Source: JAFGHJ01 sp964523975 (GTDB lineage Bacteria; Hydrothermota; UBA3072). Taken from it: 64,000 nucleotides of DNA. The position numbers and the translations under genes are program-made. Position 1 is the stretch's first letter. Every line of letters starts with the position of its first letter. Positions 1 through 8,757 of the stretch are shown here, piece after piece. Where the stretch lies: contig CAZGBM010000001.1 of assembly GCA_964523975.1 (NCBI GenBank), forward strand, positions 7,104 to 71,103, in the 5' to 3' direction. Under the pieces are notes generated by a model, which worked only from the letters and a program-made list of their open reading frames with translations, did not search any database and was not told the DNA's origin.

Positions 1-1179
1 ATAGGGAGAACTTTCGACAGTAACTCTGCGAGTATCGAAAACCGCTGGTGTAAACTGGCTCGCCAGGGCTCTTTCCCAGACGAGTTTATAAATTTTATAT
101 TCGTCAGGAGTCAAATATTCCTTGATTGAATCCGGTATCTTATTTATATCGGTTGGTCTAATTGCCTCATGTGCTTCCTGTGCAGTTTTCTTCGATTTGA
201 ATATGTTGGGTTTCGAAGGAAGATAAGCATCTCCATATTTATCTTTAATAAACTGCCTCATACTTTCTTCCGCATCTTTAGAAATCCTGAAGGAATCCGT
301 CCTCATATAAGTAATAAGACCCATAGTTCCTTCCGGAAGTGCAATACCTTCGTATAGTTTCTGGGCTACAAACATCGTTTTCTTTATAGCAAATCCGTAA
401 CTATTGGAAGCACCTCTTTGCAGAGTACTCGTTATCAAAGGAGGAAAAGGAGATTGCCTGGTATCTTCTCTTTTAAACTCTTTGATTTTAAATTCGGCAT
501 TTTTCAAATCTTTTTTTATTTTTTCCATTTGCTCCGGACTTAAAACCTTCGCCTTTTTCCCATCAATCTTTTCAAGAAAAGCCTCGAATTCTCCATTGGG
601 ATGAATAAAATTCCCGTCAAACACCCAGTAATCCTGCGGAATAAATTTGGCTATTTCTTCTTCCCTTTCGCAGATAAGACGAAGAACCACGCTCTGAACC
701 CTCCCCGCAGATAAGCCTTTCCTAATGGCTTTCCAGAGTAAAGGACTGATTTTATATCCTACCAGCCGGTCCAGAATCCTTCTTGTCCTCTGAGACATAA
801 CTTTATTCATATCTATATCGCCTGGTTCTTCAATACCTTTAGTTATGCCGTTTTTGGTCATTTCGAAGAATAAAACTCTTTTGGGCGCAACCGGAAGTTC
901 TTCCGCAAGGTGATAGGCAATAGCCTCTCCTTCCCTGTCCGGGTCGGTTGCGATGAAAACTCTATCGCTTTTCTTGCTTTCCTTTACTATCTGTTTAACA
1001 ATTTTACTTTTTCCTTTTATTATTTTATAATCCGGCTTGAATCCATTATCGATATCTATACCCATCTTACTCTTGGGAAGATCCTTGATATGACCCATCG
1101 TTGCCATAACTTTTGTTTTCTTTAGATAATTTGTTATTGTTCCGGCTTTTGCCGGAGATTCAACAATTATTAAATCCAT
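1..1179 (-). CDS. topA: DNA topoisomerase I, N-terminal 393 residues (cut by window edge)
   Basis: Type IA topoisomerase, which relaxes negatively supercoiled DNA through a transient 5'-phosphotyrosyl bond. Read from the raw sequence: the protein opens MDLIIVESPAKAG, where Glu7 is the Toprim glutamate. DPDREGEAIAYHL follows near residue 85. Catalytic Tyr291 lies in ITYMRTDS, close to the position of the catalytic Tyr in the short-type bacterial enzymes. The reading frame is open through base 1, so the C-terminal part and any zinc fingers lie outside the window. ATG 1179 is the only start that gives the usual N-terminus. A TATAAT-like box lies just upstream, but I cannot find a convincing -35. 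Function is secure; only the 3' end is unknown. Confidence 0.96.
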   Translation of the reverse strand, partial: MDLIIVESPAKAGTITNYLKKTKVMATMGHIKDLPKSKMGIDIDNGFKPDYKIIKGKSKIVKQIVKESKKSDRVFIATDPDREGEAIAYHLAEELPVAPKRVLFFEMTKNGITKGIEEPGDIDMNKVMSQRTRRILDRLVGYKISPLLWKAIRKGLSAGRVQSVVLRLICEREEEIAKFIPQDYWVFDGNFIHPNGEFEAFLEKIDGKKAKVLSPEQMEKIKKDLKNAEFKIKEFKREDTRQSPFPPLITSTLQRGASNSYGFAIKKTMFVAQKLYEGIALPEGTMGLITYMRTDSFRISKDAEESMRQFIKDKYGDAYLPSKPNIFKSKKTAQEAHEAIRPTDINKIPDSIKEYLTPDEYKIYKLVWERALASQFTPAVFDTRRVTVESSPY

Positions 1180-1258
1180 AACATTACTTCCGTCATTATA
1201 TTTTTAACCAGTAAACTTTTTTAAACATATTACATTTAGTCTCGTTTTTATAGTAAAT

Positions 1259-1513
1259 AAAATATCAAAATTTAAAAAGCAAAATGACAAATAAAAATGC
1301 AAAATTATCTTTAAATCCCCACCCAAAGCAACCCATTTTTTAACAACAAATTGCACAAATTTCACGAATAATTTTTTTTGTTTTTTCAACTCGAAACTCG
1401 CAACCCGAAACAACAGTTAATATTTGTGTTATTCGTGTGATTCGTTGTTTCTATTTTTAATTCATTTTTGAATTTTAATCTGTCATTTTCCATTTTGATA
1501 TTTGATTTTTGCA
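1259..1513. repeat. Composite nested inverted-repeat element E1 (A-linker-B-core-B'-A')
   Basis: This fills most of the 362-base gap between topA and rluD. Module A (1259-1310) is an A-rich stretch containing CAAAATGACAAAT. Its inverted relative A' is at 1462-1513. Inside them lie a linker with CCCACCC and AACAACAAA, module B (1342-1371, words like GCACAAATTTCACGAATAA) and inverted B' (1421-1452, TTTGTGTTATTCGTGTGATT). The core at 1387-1413 repeats the word CTCGAAA/CTCGCAA/CCCGAAA. Read on the minus strand, A' encodes MENDRLKFKNELK, which resembles the start of the four-helix-bundle protein at 13712-14002. I see no gene in the gap. Confidence 0.7.
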
Positions 1514-1541
1514 CTCCAATAATTTAACCCTCCAAAATTCC

Positions 1542-2558
1542 TTAGTGTCTTCGTGTCTTAGTGGCTGTACCTTTATTTAAAAATTTAATCAGTTCTTTCA
1601 TATCATCATAAAGCGGCGCGGTAAAAATCATCTTCTTTTTCTTCACAGGATGAGTAAATTCGATTAATGCGGCATGAAGCGCCTGCCTATCTATAATCCC
1701 CATTATCTTATCGAAAGTATCTTTATAGTCAAGCCCTATTTCCCTCAAAATTATTTTATCTCTGCCTCCATAATCCGGGTCACCAATCACAGGGTAACCA
1801 AAATGCGAAAGATGAACTCTGATTTGATGTGTCCTTCCCGTTTCCAGCATAACTTTTAGTATAGAAGCAAACCCATACGAATGTAGAACTTCAAATCGCG
1901 TAAGCGAGTCGCGTGAGTTCAACGGGGTAACCGCCATAAGCTTTCTGTCAAAAGAATTCCTCCCTATAGGTGAACTTATCTCGCCCTCTTTCATCGGAGG
2001 CGTTCCCCAGACCACAGCCAGGTAAATTTTCCTAACTTGCCTTTTCTGAAATTGGCTGGCAATCTTAGAATGAACCCTTTCGGTTTTCGCAAACACTATA
2101 ACCCCCGTGGTATCCTCATCAAGTCTATGTATAACTCCGGGTCTTGCAAGACTCGAACCTTCCGCAAGAGTAGAACAATGATGTAAAAGTGCGTTAACGA
2201 GCGTACCGTCGGAATTCCCTTTCGCGGGATGTACGACTATGCCTTTTTGTTTATTTAAAACGATTATATCCTTATCTTCATATAAAATCGAGATCGGTAT
2301 TTCCTGAGGCTTTATCTCAAAAGGCACAACCGCCTCATAGACCGCTTCAATTACATCTCCCCTCTTTACCTTGTAGGACGGTTTGGAACTTTCACCATTT
2401 ACAAGGATTTCTCTATCTTTTATTTTTTTCTTTATATTACTTCTACTAAAAGGAAGACTGGTTTTAGACAAGTATGTGTCAAGTCTTATATTTTCGCTTC
2501 TGACTTCTTCCCGCCATGTCTTGGTAACACCAGAATCGCCGTTTTTATTATTTTCCAT
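1542..2558 (-). CDS. rluD: RluD-family 23S rRNA pseudouridine synthase
   Basis: Isomerises uridines, most likely in helix 69 of 23S rRNA. An N-terminal S4 RNA-binding domain (about residues 20-75) is followed by the pseudouridine synthase fold with HRLDEDTTG, whose Asp147 is the catalytic aspartate, and by the ETGRTHQIRVHL motif. I chose ATG 2558; an in-frame TTG at 2570 would add four residues. Neither has a strong ribosome-binding site. The last residues, TATKTRRH, and the stop codon are encoded by a dispersed repeat of the form TTCGTGTCTTAGTG (about 1542-1571), so the natural C-terminus has probably been replaced or extended by repeat DNA. RluD is secure as a family; assignment to RluD rather than RluC/A rests on the S4 domain and the overall layout. 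Confidence 0.9.
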   Translation of the reverse strand: MENNKNGDSGVTKTWREEVRSENIRLDTYLSKTSLPFSRSNIKKKIKDREILVNGESSKPSYKVKRGDVIEAVYEAVVPFEIKPQEIPISILYEDKDIIVLNKQKGIVVHPAKGNSDGTLVNALLHHCSTLAEGSSLARPGVIHRLDEDTTGVIVFAKTERVHSKIASQFQKRQVRKIYLAVVWGTPPMKEGEISSPIGRNSFDRKLMAVTPLNSRDSLTRFEVLHSYGFASILKVMLETGRTHQIRVHLSHFGYPVIGDPDYGGRDKIILREIGLDYKDTFDKIMGIIDRQALHAALIEFTHPVKKKKMIFTAPLYDDMKELIKFLNKGTATKTRRH

Positions 2559-2606
2559 AGAATCTACCAAAGATATTTAAACAATTGACTTAATTCCATA
2601 GAATAT

Positions 2607-2827
2607 GAAATATTAAAAATTAAAAAGCAAAATGACAAATTAAAATGCAAAAACTAAAAATAAAAGGACGCAGTTGCTCGCAGATAAAAAAAGATTTTTG
2701 ATTTGTTACTTTTCCCAAGAACCAACTACTAACTAATAATATATGATTCGTTATTTCTTTGCTTTTTGAATCATTTTTGAATTTTGATTTGTATTTTTCC
2801 ATTTTGATATTTGATTTTTACATTTTT
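2607..2827. repeat. Inverted-repeat element E2 (A...A') between rluD and rph
   Basis: Module A (2607-2656, AAAAGCAAAATGACAAAT) and its inverted partner A' (2770-2827) bound about 115 bases with no recognisable gene. That interior includes a word repeat, CCAACTACTAACTAATAA, near 2713-2730. On the minus strand A' encodes MEKYKSKFKND, again the start of a four-helix-bundle protein, and the frame then runs into unrelated interior sequence and ends inside A. I read this as a four-helix-bundle element that has lost its body. It fills most of the 321-base gap; the rest shows nothing I recognise. Confidence 0.6.
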
Positions 2828-2891
2828 ACGGATTTGTATTTCCAAGCTGTTTATTTATTACTGCTTGACCCTTCTTTAAATAGCTCAAACT

Positions 2892-3605
2892 TCACTTTAC
2901 TCCGAGCGCTTCTTTTTGCCTGGCAATAAGATTTTTTATTCCTTCTCTACCGATTTCAATCAATTTGTCAAGTTCTTCTTTCCTGAAAGGTCTTCTTTCC
3001 GCAGTACCCTGAACTTCGATTACCCCTCCTTCTTCGTCCATCACGAGATTAATATCGGCATCGGCACTAGAATCCTCTTCGAAATTAAGGTCAAGGAAAA
3101 TCTCATCATTAATAATACCTCCTGAAACAGCCGCAACCCAGCGTTTTAAAGGAACTTTTCTAATCTCTTTCATAGCAACCATCTGGCGAAGAAGCTCATA
3201 GACCGATACTACTCCAGCAGTTATTGACGCCGCCCTTGTGCCTCCATCTGCCTGAATAACATCACAATCCACAATAATGGTTTTCTCGCCTAATAAATCC
3301 ATATCGAACGCCTGTCTTACGGAACGGCCTATCAATCTCTGAATCTCATAGATTCTACCGGATAAGCCATCCCTTTCTCTGTTTTGTCTTGAGTTACAGC
3401 TTTTGGGTAACATACCGTATTGCGCCGTTATCCAGCCCTGCCCAAAACCTTTAAGAAAAGAAGGTACCGAATCGTTAATAGTCGAGGAAACAAGAACAAT
3501 CGTATTTCCCTGTTCTATCAAGACCGAAGCCGGAACCAGCTTAAGATAATTAACCTGTATTTCTACCGGACGTATTTTATTCTTTTCTCTTCTCTTCCTG
3601 GACAT
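2892..3605 (-). CDS. rph: Ribonuclease PH
   Basis: Phosphorolytic 3'-5' exoribonuclease that trims the 3' ends of tRNA precursors. It has the usual length (237 residues) and a single RNase PH fold. Family hallmarks are the N-terminal RPVEI segment, SSRQNRERDGL-like arginine-rich region (here NSRQNRERDG), DCDVIQADGGTR, and SADADINLVM carrying the metal/phosphate-site aspartates. The start (ATG 3605) overlaps the bactofilin gene by 29 bases, so the two are probably translationally coupled. It is the last gene of the long run that begins with lolC. Combination with a ParAB-bactofilin block is unusual, but the enzyme itself looks ordinary and intact. Confidence 0.95.
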   Translation of the reverse strand: MSRKRREKNKIRPVEIQVNYLKLVPASVLIEQGNTIVLVSSTINDSVPSFLKGFGQGWITAQYGMLPKSCNSRQNRERDGLSGRIYEIQRLIGRSVRQAFDMDLLGEKTIIVDCDVIQADGGTRAASITAGVVSVYELLRQMVAMKEIRKVPLKRWVAAVSGGIINDEIFLDLNFEEDSSADADINLVMDEEGGVIEVQGTAERRPFRKEELDKLIEIGREGIKNLIARQKEALGVK

Positions 3606-3939
3606 TCCTGCTCTTATCTTTCATTGTTATATTCCCATCGATCGTCACACCTTCATCAACCACCAATTTTTTACATTTGATATCTCCATCTATTTCAGCA
3701 GTAGCATGAAGGAGAACACAATTTTCTATGACTACTTGGCCTGTACATTTCCCGGAAATATTCGCTTCCTTAGCTTTTATATCTCCTTCAATTACTCCTG
3801 TTTCTCCTACTATAACAGATTCAGTCGCCTCAATCTCGCCTTTTAGTTTTCCATCAATTCTAATAGAACCGTTTACCCGTATCTTACCATCAATCGTAGA
3901 GCCTTTATGAAAAACGTTCATTATTGCATCTTGTCGCAT
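3577..3939 (-). CDS. Bactofilin (polymer-forming cytoskeletal protein)
   Basis: Small beta-helical protein that self-assembles without nucleotide into membrane-associated filaments. At 120 residues it is typical of the family. After a short N-terminal tail there is a run of hydrophobic/Gly repeats (IDGKIRVNGSIRIDGKL, then GEIEATESVIVGE and similar) forming the right-handed beta-helix, followed by a charged, disordered C-terminal tail. It follows the M23 peptidase by two bases, a linkage known in many bacteria, where bactofilins position cell-wall hydrolases. ATG 3939 is used; an ATG six codons in is an alternative. The linkage with ParAB also recalls bactofilins that organise chromosome origins. 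Function here is inferred. Confidence 0.9.
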   Translation of the reverse strand: MRQDAIMNVFHKGSTIDGKIRVNGSIRIDGKLKGEIEATESVIVGETGVIEGDIKAKEANISGKCTGQVVIENCVLLHATAEIDGDIKCKKLVVDEGVTIDGNITMKDKSRNVQEEKRKE

Positions 3940-3941
3940 AA

Positions 3942-4715
3942 TTACCTCCTGATTAGTAAATAATTAATTGGGTTAACCCACGTCCCCTGCATTTGTAAAG
4001 CATAGTGCAGATGAGGAGCATCACTTCTTCCGCTACTACCGGAAAGAGCGACCAGCTCGTTCTTTTTAACCTCTTGTCCTTCCCGAACCAGAATCTCACT
4101 CAAATGACCGTAAACTATTGCAAAACCCTCATCGTTACGAATTTCCAGCGTTTTGCCGAGATATTCTCTATCTCCGGCAAAAAATACCCTTCCGTCCATC
4201 GTAGAATAAAGGGACGTTCCTTCCTTCAAAGATATGTCAAGCGCTTTATGGTCGTCGGAAAACTTCTTGCTCAACCATCCCTCCGATGTAGGCAAAATAT
4301 TAGGAATAAAATCCTGTAATAGCAAAGCCTCTTCTTCCAACGCTTCAACTCCGCTTAAATCATTGTATTCCGGAGATTTCTTAACTTCTTCAGTCTTATA
4401 AAATTCATCCAGTGAAATTTCAAGACCAAGAGCTTTATTTAATTTATCGGCGACATCGTAAAGTTTTTTTATCTTACTGTTAAGTTTTGCAATCTCGAGT
4501 CCCCTGTTATCAAGATACGCAACTTTTTTCTTCAATAAATTGTATTCCGCTTTATTTACAATCAATTCCCCAACACCTACGGAAAAATACACAATTGTGC
4601 CTATTATCAAAAAAATGAGCACACCCCAGAATACCACCATTTTCCCGGATAAATGTATCTCTTTAACTTCGCCGTTTTCTGGAATAATTTGGATTGTATA
4701 ATTTTTAATTATCAT
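3942..4715 (-). CDS. Membrane-anchored M23 (LytM-type) peptidoglycan endopeptidase
   Basis: Predicted cell-wall hydrolase. Residues about 26-47 form one membrane segment, 50-100 are charged and likely coiled coil, and the C-terminal third is the M23 domain. The zinc and catalytic residues appear intact: H156xxxD160, H204 in YGHL, and H235xH237 in HLHYAL. It is therefore likely an active enzyme rather than an EnvC/NlpD-type activator. The short cytoplasmic N-terminus would let it contact the bactofilin encoded immediately downstream. parB lies 17 bases upstream. It probably shapes or locally remodels peptidoglycan under bactofilin control, which is an inference from neighbours and from the known bactofilin-M23 pairing. 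Confidence 0.92.
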   Translation of the reverse strand: MIIKNYTIQIIPENGEVKEIHLSGKMVVFWGVLIFLIIGTIVYFSVGVGELIVNKAEYNLLKKKVAYLDNRGLEIAKLNSKIKKLYDVADKLNKALGLEISLDEFYKTEEVKKSPEYNDLSGVEALEEEALLLQDFIPNILPTSEGWLSKKFSDDHKALDISLKEGTSLYSTMDGRVFFAGDREYLGKTLEIRNDEGFAIVYGHLSEILVREGQEVKKNELVALSGSSGRSDAPHLHYALQMQGTWVNPINYLLIRR

Positions 4716-4732
4716 CGCTGACTTTTAAAACT

Positions 4733-5542
4733 CTATTTTTTTCCTTTAATTATTATATCGATGATTCTTTCTAAATCCTCAATCGAATAAAATTCTATTA
4801 TTAAATGACTTTTTCTCTTTCCGGTCTTTATCATTACTTCAGTATTAAACAAGTGCATGAGTTCTTCCCTCAAATCTTTATATTCCGAAGATATCTCTTT
4901 AGTCTTTTTCTTTACTGAAGCTCTTTCTGTTTCTCTTACTGTTTTCTCACTTTCTATTATGCTTTTTAATTCCTTTAAAATCTTATTTTTATCTTCGAAA
5001 CCCAAAAGCGCTCTGGCATGACCCTCGGTTATTTTATTTTCGGATAAAGCTCGTTTTACCTCTTCGGGAAGAGAAAGCAATCTCATCTTATTGGTTACAG
5101 TTGTTCTTGCCTTTCCAACTCTTTCGGCTATTTCTTCCTGGGTAAGATTAAACCCAACATTCAACTTATAATAAGCATTGGCTTCCTCAATAGGGTTTAA
5201 ATCTTCTCTCTGTATATTTTCAATAATGGCAATTTCGAGCACCTCCCTGTCGGAAAGCCTCCTGAAAACTGCGGGTATTTCTTTGAGACCTGCCCTTTTC
5301 GCTGCCTCAAAACGACGGTGTCCGTAAACCAATTCGTATCTACCATCTTCTGCTTTTCTGAGCAGAACTGGCTGCAAAATTCCATTCTGCTTTATCGACG
5401 CTACAAGCTCCTTTAAATCTTCTTCATTGATTCTATTTCTCGGCTGCAGGGGAGAATGAAATATCTGCCCTATCGGTATTTTATCTTCCTCTATCTGAGG
5501 AATAAGAGCATCAAACCCTTTGCCAAGTGCCCGTCTTACCAT
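4733..5542 (-). CDS. parB: Chromosome-partitioning protein ParB
   Basis: Centromere-binding CTPase clamp that loads on parS and stimulates ParA. The start MVRRALGKGFDALIP is the standard ParB N-terminus and overlaps parA by 32 bases. An N-terminal ParB/sulfiredoxin domain with HSPLQPR and YGHRRFEAAK is followed by the helix-turn-helix LTQEEIAERVGKARTTVTN and a short C-terminal dimerisation region; the length is 269 residues. The CTP-binding box, usually GERRxRA, reads GHRRFEA here: both arginines of the RR pair are kept but the neighbouring Glu and the later Arg are replaced. I did not find a canonical parS palindrome in the window. Confidence 0.95.
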   Translation of the reverse strand: MVRRALGKGFDALIPQIEEDKIPIGQIFHSPLQPRNRINEEDLKELVASIKQNGILQPVLLRKAEDGRYELVYGHRRFEAAKRAGLKEIPAVFRRLSDREVLEIAIIENIQREDLNPIEEANAYYKLNVGFNLTQEEIAERVGKARTTVTNKMRLLSLPEEVKRALSENKITEGHARALLGFEDKNKILKELKSIIESEKTVRETERASVKKKTKEISSEYKDLREELMHLFNTEVMIKTGKRKSHLIIEFYSIEDLERIIDIIIKGKK

Positions 5543-6293
5543 TTCTACGCATTACCTCCAGCGCAAGCATTTTATAAACTTCAGCACCTCTTGATCCAGG
5601 ATCATAATCAAAAATATTTTTCCCATAACTCGGAGCTTCTGCAAGTCTAACATTCCTCGGAATTATGACCTCATACACTTTATCTCCGAAATACTTACAA
5701 ACCTCGGTAGTAACATCATTGGCAAGATTCAATCTTGTATCAAAAAGGGTTAAAAGAACCCCCTCGATAGTCAGCCTGGAATTTAACTCCTTCTGAATAC
5801 TCCTAACGGTATTTAAAAGTTTGCTTAAACCTTCCATCGCATAAAACTCCGTCTGAATAGGAATCAATACGGAGTCAGAACCGACCAGGGTGTTTACGGT
5901 AAGCAGTCCAAGCGAAGGAGGAGAATCAATCAAAATAAAATCGTATTCTCTCTTAAGCGTCATTATTTTACGCTTCAGCTGCATTTCTCTTCCTCTGACA
6001 TTGACAAGTTCAACTTCAGCTCCCACAAGAGAAATATCCGATGGAATAATATCCAGACCATCAATATTTGTCTTTTTTATTACTTCTTCCGGATTTTTTC
6101 CTTTTACAAGCATATCATATACAGTCGGAGATTTGCCTGTAAAACCTAAACCACTTGTCGCATTCGACTGGGGATCCATATCGATTATCAGAGAACGTTG
6201 TTTATAAAGCGCAAGCGCGGCAGCCAGGTTTATTGCAGTAGTGGTTTTACCCACGCCACCTTTCTGGTTAACTATCGAGATACTTTTCCCCAT
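5511..6293 (-). CDS. parA: Chromosome-partitioning ATPase ParA/Soj
   Basis: Deviant Walker-A ATPase that drives origin segregation together with ParB. The protein opens MGKSISIVNQKGGVGKTTT, the canonical ParA start with the signature lysine, and carries the Walker-A' DMDPQSNAT and Walker-B LIDSPPS motifs; 260 residues is the usual length. Its C-terminus runs 32 bases into parB. It starts 6 bases after the clpC stop, so the parAB pair is probably co-transcribed with the mcs-clp genes. No N-terminal helix-turn-helix is present, so this is the chromosomal (Soj-like) rather than the large plasmid type. Confidence 0.96.
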   Translation of the reverse strand: MGKSISIVNQKGGVGKTTTAINLAAALALYKQRSLIIDMDPQSNATSGLGFTGKSPTVYDMLVKGKNPEEVIKKTNIDGLDIIPSDISLVGAEVELVNVRGREMQLKRKIMTLKREYDFILIDSPPSLGLLTVNTLVGSDSVLIPIQTEFYAMEGLSKLLNTVRSIQKELNSRLTIEGVLLTLFDTRLNLANDVTTEVCKYFGDKVYEVIIPRNVRLAEAPSYGKNIFDYDPGSRGAEVYKMLALEVMRRNGKTGTWQRV

Positions 6294-6299
6294 ACCGCC

Positions 6300-8753
6300 T
6301 TAGATAACTTCTGCGACAGAACGAGACGAGAAAAATATTAAATCGTTGCCTTCTATGGAAACCACAATTTTATTTCCCTTCTCCCATTTCCCCTTTAAGA
6401 ACCCTTCTGCCAACTTATCTTCCAACTGCCTCTGCATAACTCTCTTTAGAGGCCTGGCTCCGAATTCGGGGTCAAAACCCTTCTCGATAAGGAATTCTTT
6501 CGCTTCTTCAGTAAGAGAAATCTCAAAACCCTTTTCCTCTACTCTCTCCCTTACCTCGTCGAAAAATATATCCACGATTAAAGCCATCATCTTTCTATCA
6601 AGAGACTGAAAAACGATACTTTCATCTATCCTGTTTAGAAATTCAGGATTGAATTTATCTTTAATTTCCTCAAGAAGATATTCTTTCATCTGTTCATAGT
6701 CGATTCCTTTATCGGGTTTCTTAAAACCAACATGTGTTCCGCGCATTATCTCCTTAGACCCTATATTCGAGGTCATAATGATAACAGTATTTTTAAAAGA
6801 GACTTTTCTGCCATACGCATCCGTAAGCGTACCTTCATCAAACACCTGAAGAAGAATGTTGTAAACGTCAGGATGGGCTTTCTCTATTTCGTCCAGAAGG
6901 ATTACAGCGTAAGGTCTTCTTCTGACAGCCTCGGTCAGAAGTCCACCCTCATCATATCCGACATACCCCGGAGGTGCTCCTATCAATTTGGAAACATTGA
7001 ATCTCTCCATAAATTCACTCATATCAATCCTGACCAGAGCTTCTTCCGTATTGAAAAGGAATTTTGCGAGTTGTTTTGCGAGTTCGGTCTTTCCCACACC
7101 GGTAGGCCCAAGAAAGAGAAAAGCGCCTAAAGGTCTTTTCATATCACGGAGACCCGCTCTGCTTCTTCGTATCGCACGAGAAACAACTTTAATTGCCTCA
7201 TCCTGTCCCACCAATCTCTTTTTGATTTCTTCTTCCATAGAAAGAAGACGCTCGGTCTCTTCTTCTCTCAGCCGTTTAAGAGGAATCCCGGTCCACAGAG
7301 AAATGACTTCTCTTATATCGTCTTCCGTAACTTCGACTTTCTCGAGACCCCCGTACCTACCCCAGTCTTCTAAACTTTTCTCCAATTTTCTTTCGATTTC
7401 ATCTCTCCTGTCACGCAGTTCAATTGCCACTTCATATTTTCCCTCTTCTCTGGCTTTCATCAACTCCTCTTTAACTTCCCGCAGTTGCCCCTCCAGCTTC
7501 ACGATTTCATCAGGCACTTTTGTTTCTCTTAACCTGACTTTAGCTCCGGTTTCGTCAAGAACATCGATCGCCTTGTCAGGAAGACTCCTGTCGGTAATAT
7601 ATTGACAGGAAAGTTTTACCGCTGCTTTGATCACTTTATCAGTATAAACAACTTTATGAAAATCCTCATATTTACGCTTGATACCCTTCAAAATATCTAT
7701 CGTTTCATCTATCGTAGGCGGGTCTATGAGAACCATCTGCAATCGGCGTTCCAGAGCACCATCTTTCTCTATATATTTCCTGTACTCCTCGGTAGTAGTA
7801 GCCCCAATTGTTTGAATCTCTCCCCTTGCCAGAACAGGTTTCAACATATTGGAAGCATCTATGGCTCCCTCTGCAGCTCCGGCACCTACGATAGTATGCA
7901 TCTCATCGATAAAAAGAATATTCTCCGAATCTTTCAACGACTCTAAAATCTGTTTCAATCTTTTCTCGAATTGACCGCGATACTTCGTTCCGGCTATAAC
8001 GGAAGCCAAATCCATCGAAAGAATTTTCTTACCCTGCAACATCTTGGGTATTCCACCGGAAATTATTCTCTGCGCGAGTCCTTCCACTATCGCAGTCTTA
8101 CCTACACCGGGGTCACCCACAAGCACGGGATTATTCTTTTTTCTCCGACATAAAGTTTGAATAACCCTCTCCATTTCGCCCTCTCTGCCGATAACGGGGT
8201 CGATTTTTCCCCGCTTCGCAAGGTCGGTAAGGTCTCTTGTATAAAAATCCAGAGTTCTATCGCCGGTGGTTCTAGACTTTTCTTTATCCCTGTCGCCTAA
8301 TTTTTCCTTTTCAAAAAGGTCAAGAAGCATCTGTTTCGCCAGATAATAATCCAGTTCTTCAGGCTTCAAAACTTCAATAAATGCACCTTCTTTCACCTTA
8401 AGCAAAGCCAGGAGAAGATGTTCGGTACCTATTATCTGCCTGCCAAGCATCAAAGCTTCTTCTTTAGCTTGCTCAAGAATATTAAGAGAATCTTCAGATA
8501 ATCCGACAGGTTGTTCTTCCACCATCAAACTCTCTCTGTGTCCTCCAACAAGCCTCTGAATACGATTTTCAAGCACTTCGATATCTATTCCCGCTTCTTC
8601 AATTATGGTAACCGCAACATTGCTACCGTGCTTTAATATCGCCAGAAAAAGAACGACTGGGGTCACTTCGTTTAACCCGGCTTCCTGTGTTAAATCTTTC
8701 GCTATCTTTACGACATCTATAAGTTTTTTGGTAAAGCTTTCATCCATAAACAT
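6300..8753 (-). CDS. clpC: ClpC-type AAA+ unfoldase
   Basis: Hsp100 unfoldase that would feed substrates to ClpP or disaggregate proteins. Two Clp-N repeats span roughly residues 1-145. The first AAA module has Walker A GDPGVGKTA at 213-220. A middle domain carries a UVR motif (REEGKYEVAIELRDRRDEI), and the second AAA module has GPTGVGKTELAKQLA. The short UVR middle domain marks it as ClpC rather than ClpB. It follows mcsB by 4 bases, with an AGGAGG site just before ATG 8753. This is the Firmicutes-style mcsA-mcsB-clpC order, without the repressor gene ctsR. Adaptors and clpP are not in the window. Confidence 0.94.
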   Translation of the reverse strand: MFMDESFTKKLIDVVKIAKDLTQEAGLNEVTPVVLFLAILKHGSNVAVTIIEEAGIDIEVLENRIQRLVGGHRESLMVEEQPVGLSEDSLNILEQAKEEALMLGRQIIGTEHLLLALLKVKEGAFIEVLKPEELDYYLAKQMLLDLFEKEKLGDRDKEKSRTTGDRTLDFYTRDLTDLAKRGKIDPVIGREGEMERVIQTLCRRKKNNPVLVGDPGVGKTAIVEGLAQRIISGGIPKMLQGKKILSMDLASVIAGTKYRGQFEKRLKQILESLKDSENILFIDEMHTIVGAGAAEGAIDASNMLKPVLARGEIQTIGATTTEEYRKYIEKDGALERRLQMVLIDPPTIDETIDILKGIKRKYEDFHKVVYTDKVIKAAVKLSCQYITDRSLPDKAIDVLDETGAKVRLRETKVPDEIVKLEGQLREVKEELMKAREEGKYEVAIELRDRRDEIERKLEKSLEDWGRYGGLEKVEVTEDDIREVISLWTGIPLKRLREEETERLLSMEEEIKKRLVGQDEAIKVVSRAIRRSRAGLRDMKRPLGAFLFLGPTGVGKTELAKQLAKFLFNTEEALVRIDMSEFMERFNVSKLIGAPPGYVGYDEGGLLTEAVRRRPYAVILLDEIEKAHPDVYNILLQVFDEGTLTDAYGRKVSFKNTVIIMTSNIGSKEIMRGTHVGFKKPDKGIDYEQMKEYLLEEIKDKFNPEFLNRIDESIVFQSLDRKMMALIVDIFFDEVRERVEEKGFEISLTEEAKEFLIEKGFDPEFGARPLKRVMQRQLEDKLAEGFLKGKWEKGNKIVVSIEGNDLIFFSSRSVAEVI

Positions 8754-8757
8754 AATT

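Noticed and set aside
2620..2802. Minus-strand 60-codon frame starting MEKYKSKFKND
   Set aside because: Both ends are encoded by A' and A repeat modules and the middle has no conserved body. Treated as part of repeat element E2.
4733..6293. parS site near parAB
   Set aside because: I looked for the TGTTTCACGTGAAACA-like palindrome around parAB and did not see it. A diverged site could escape reading by eye.
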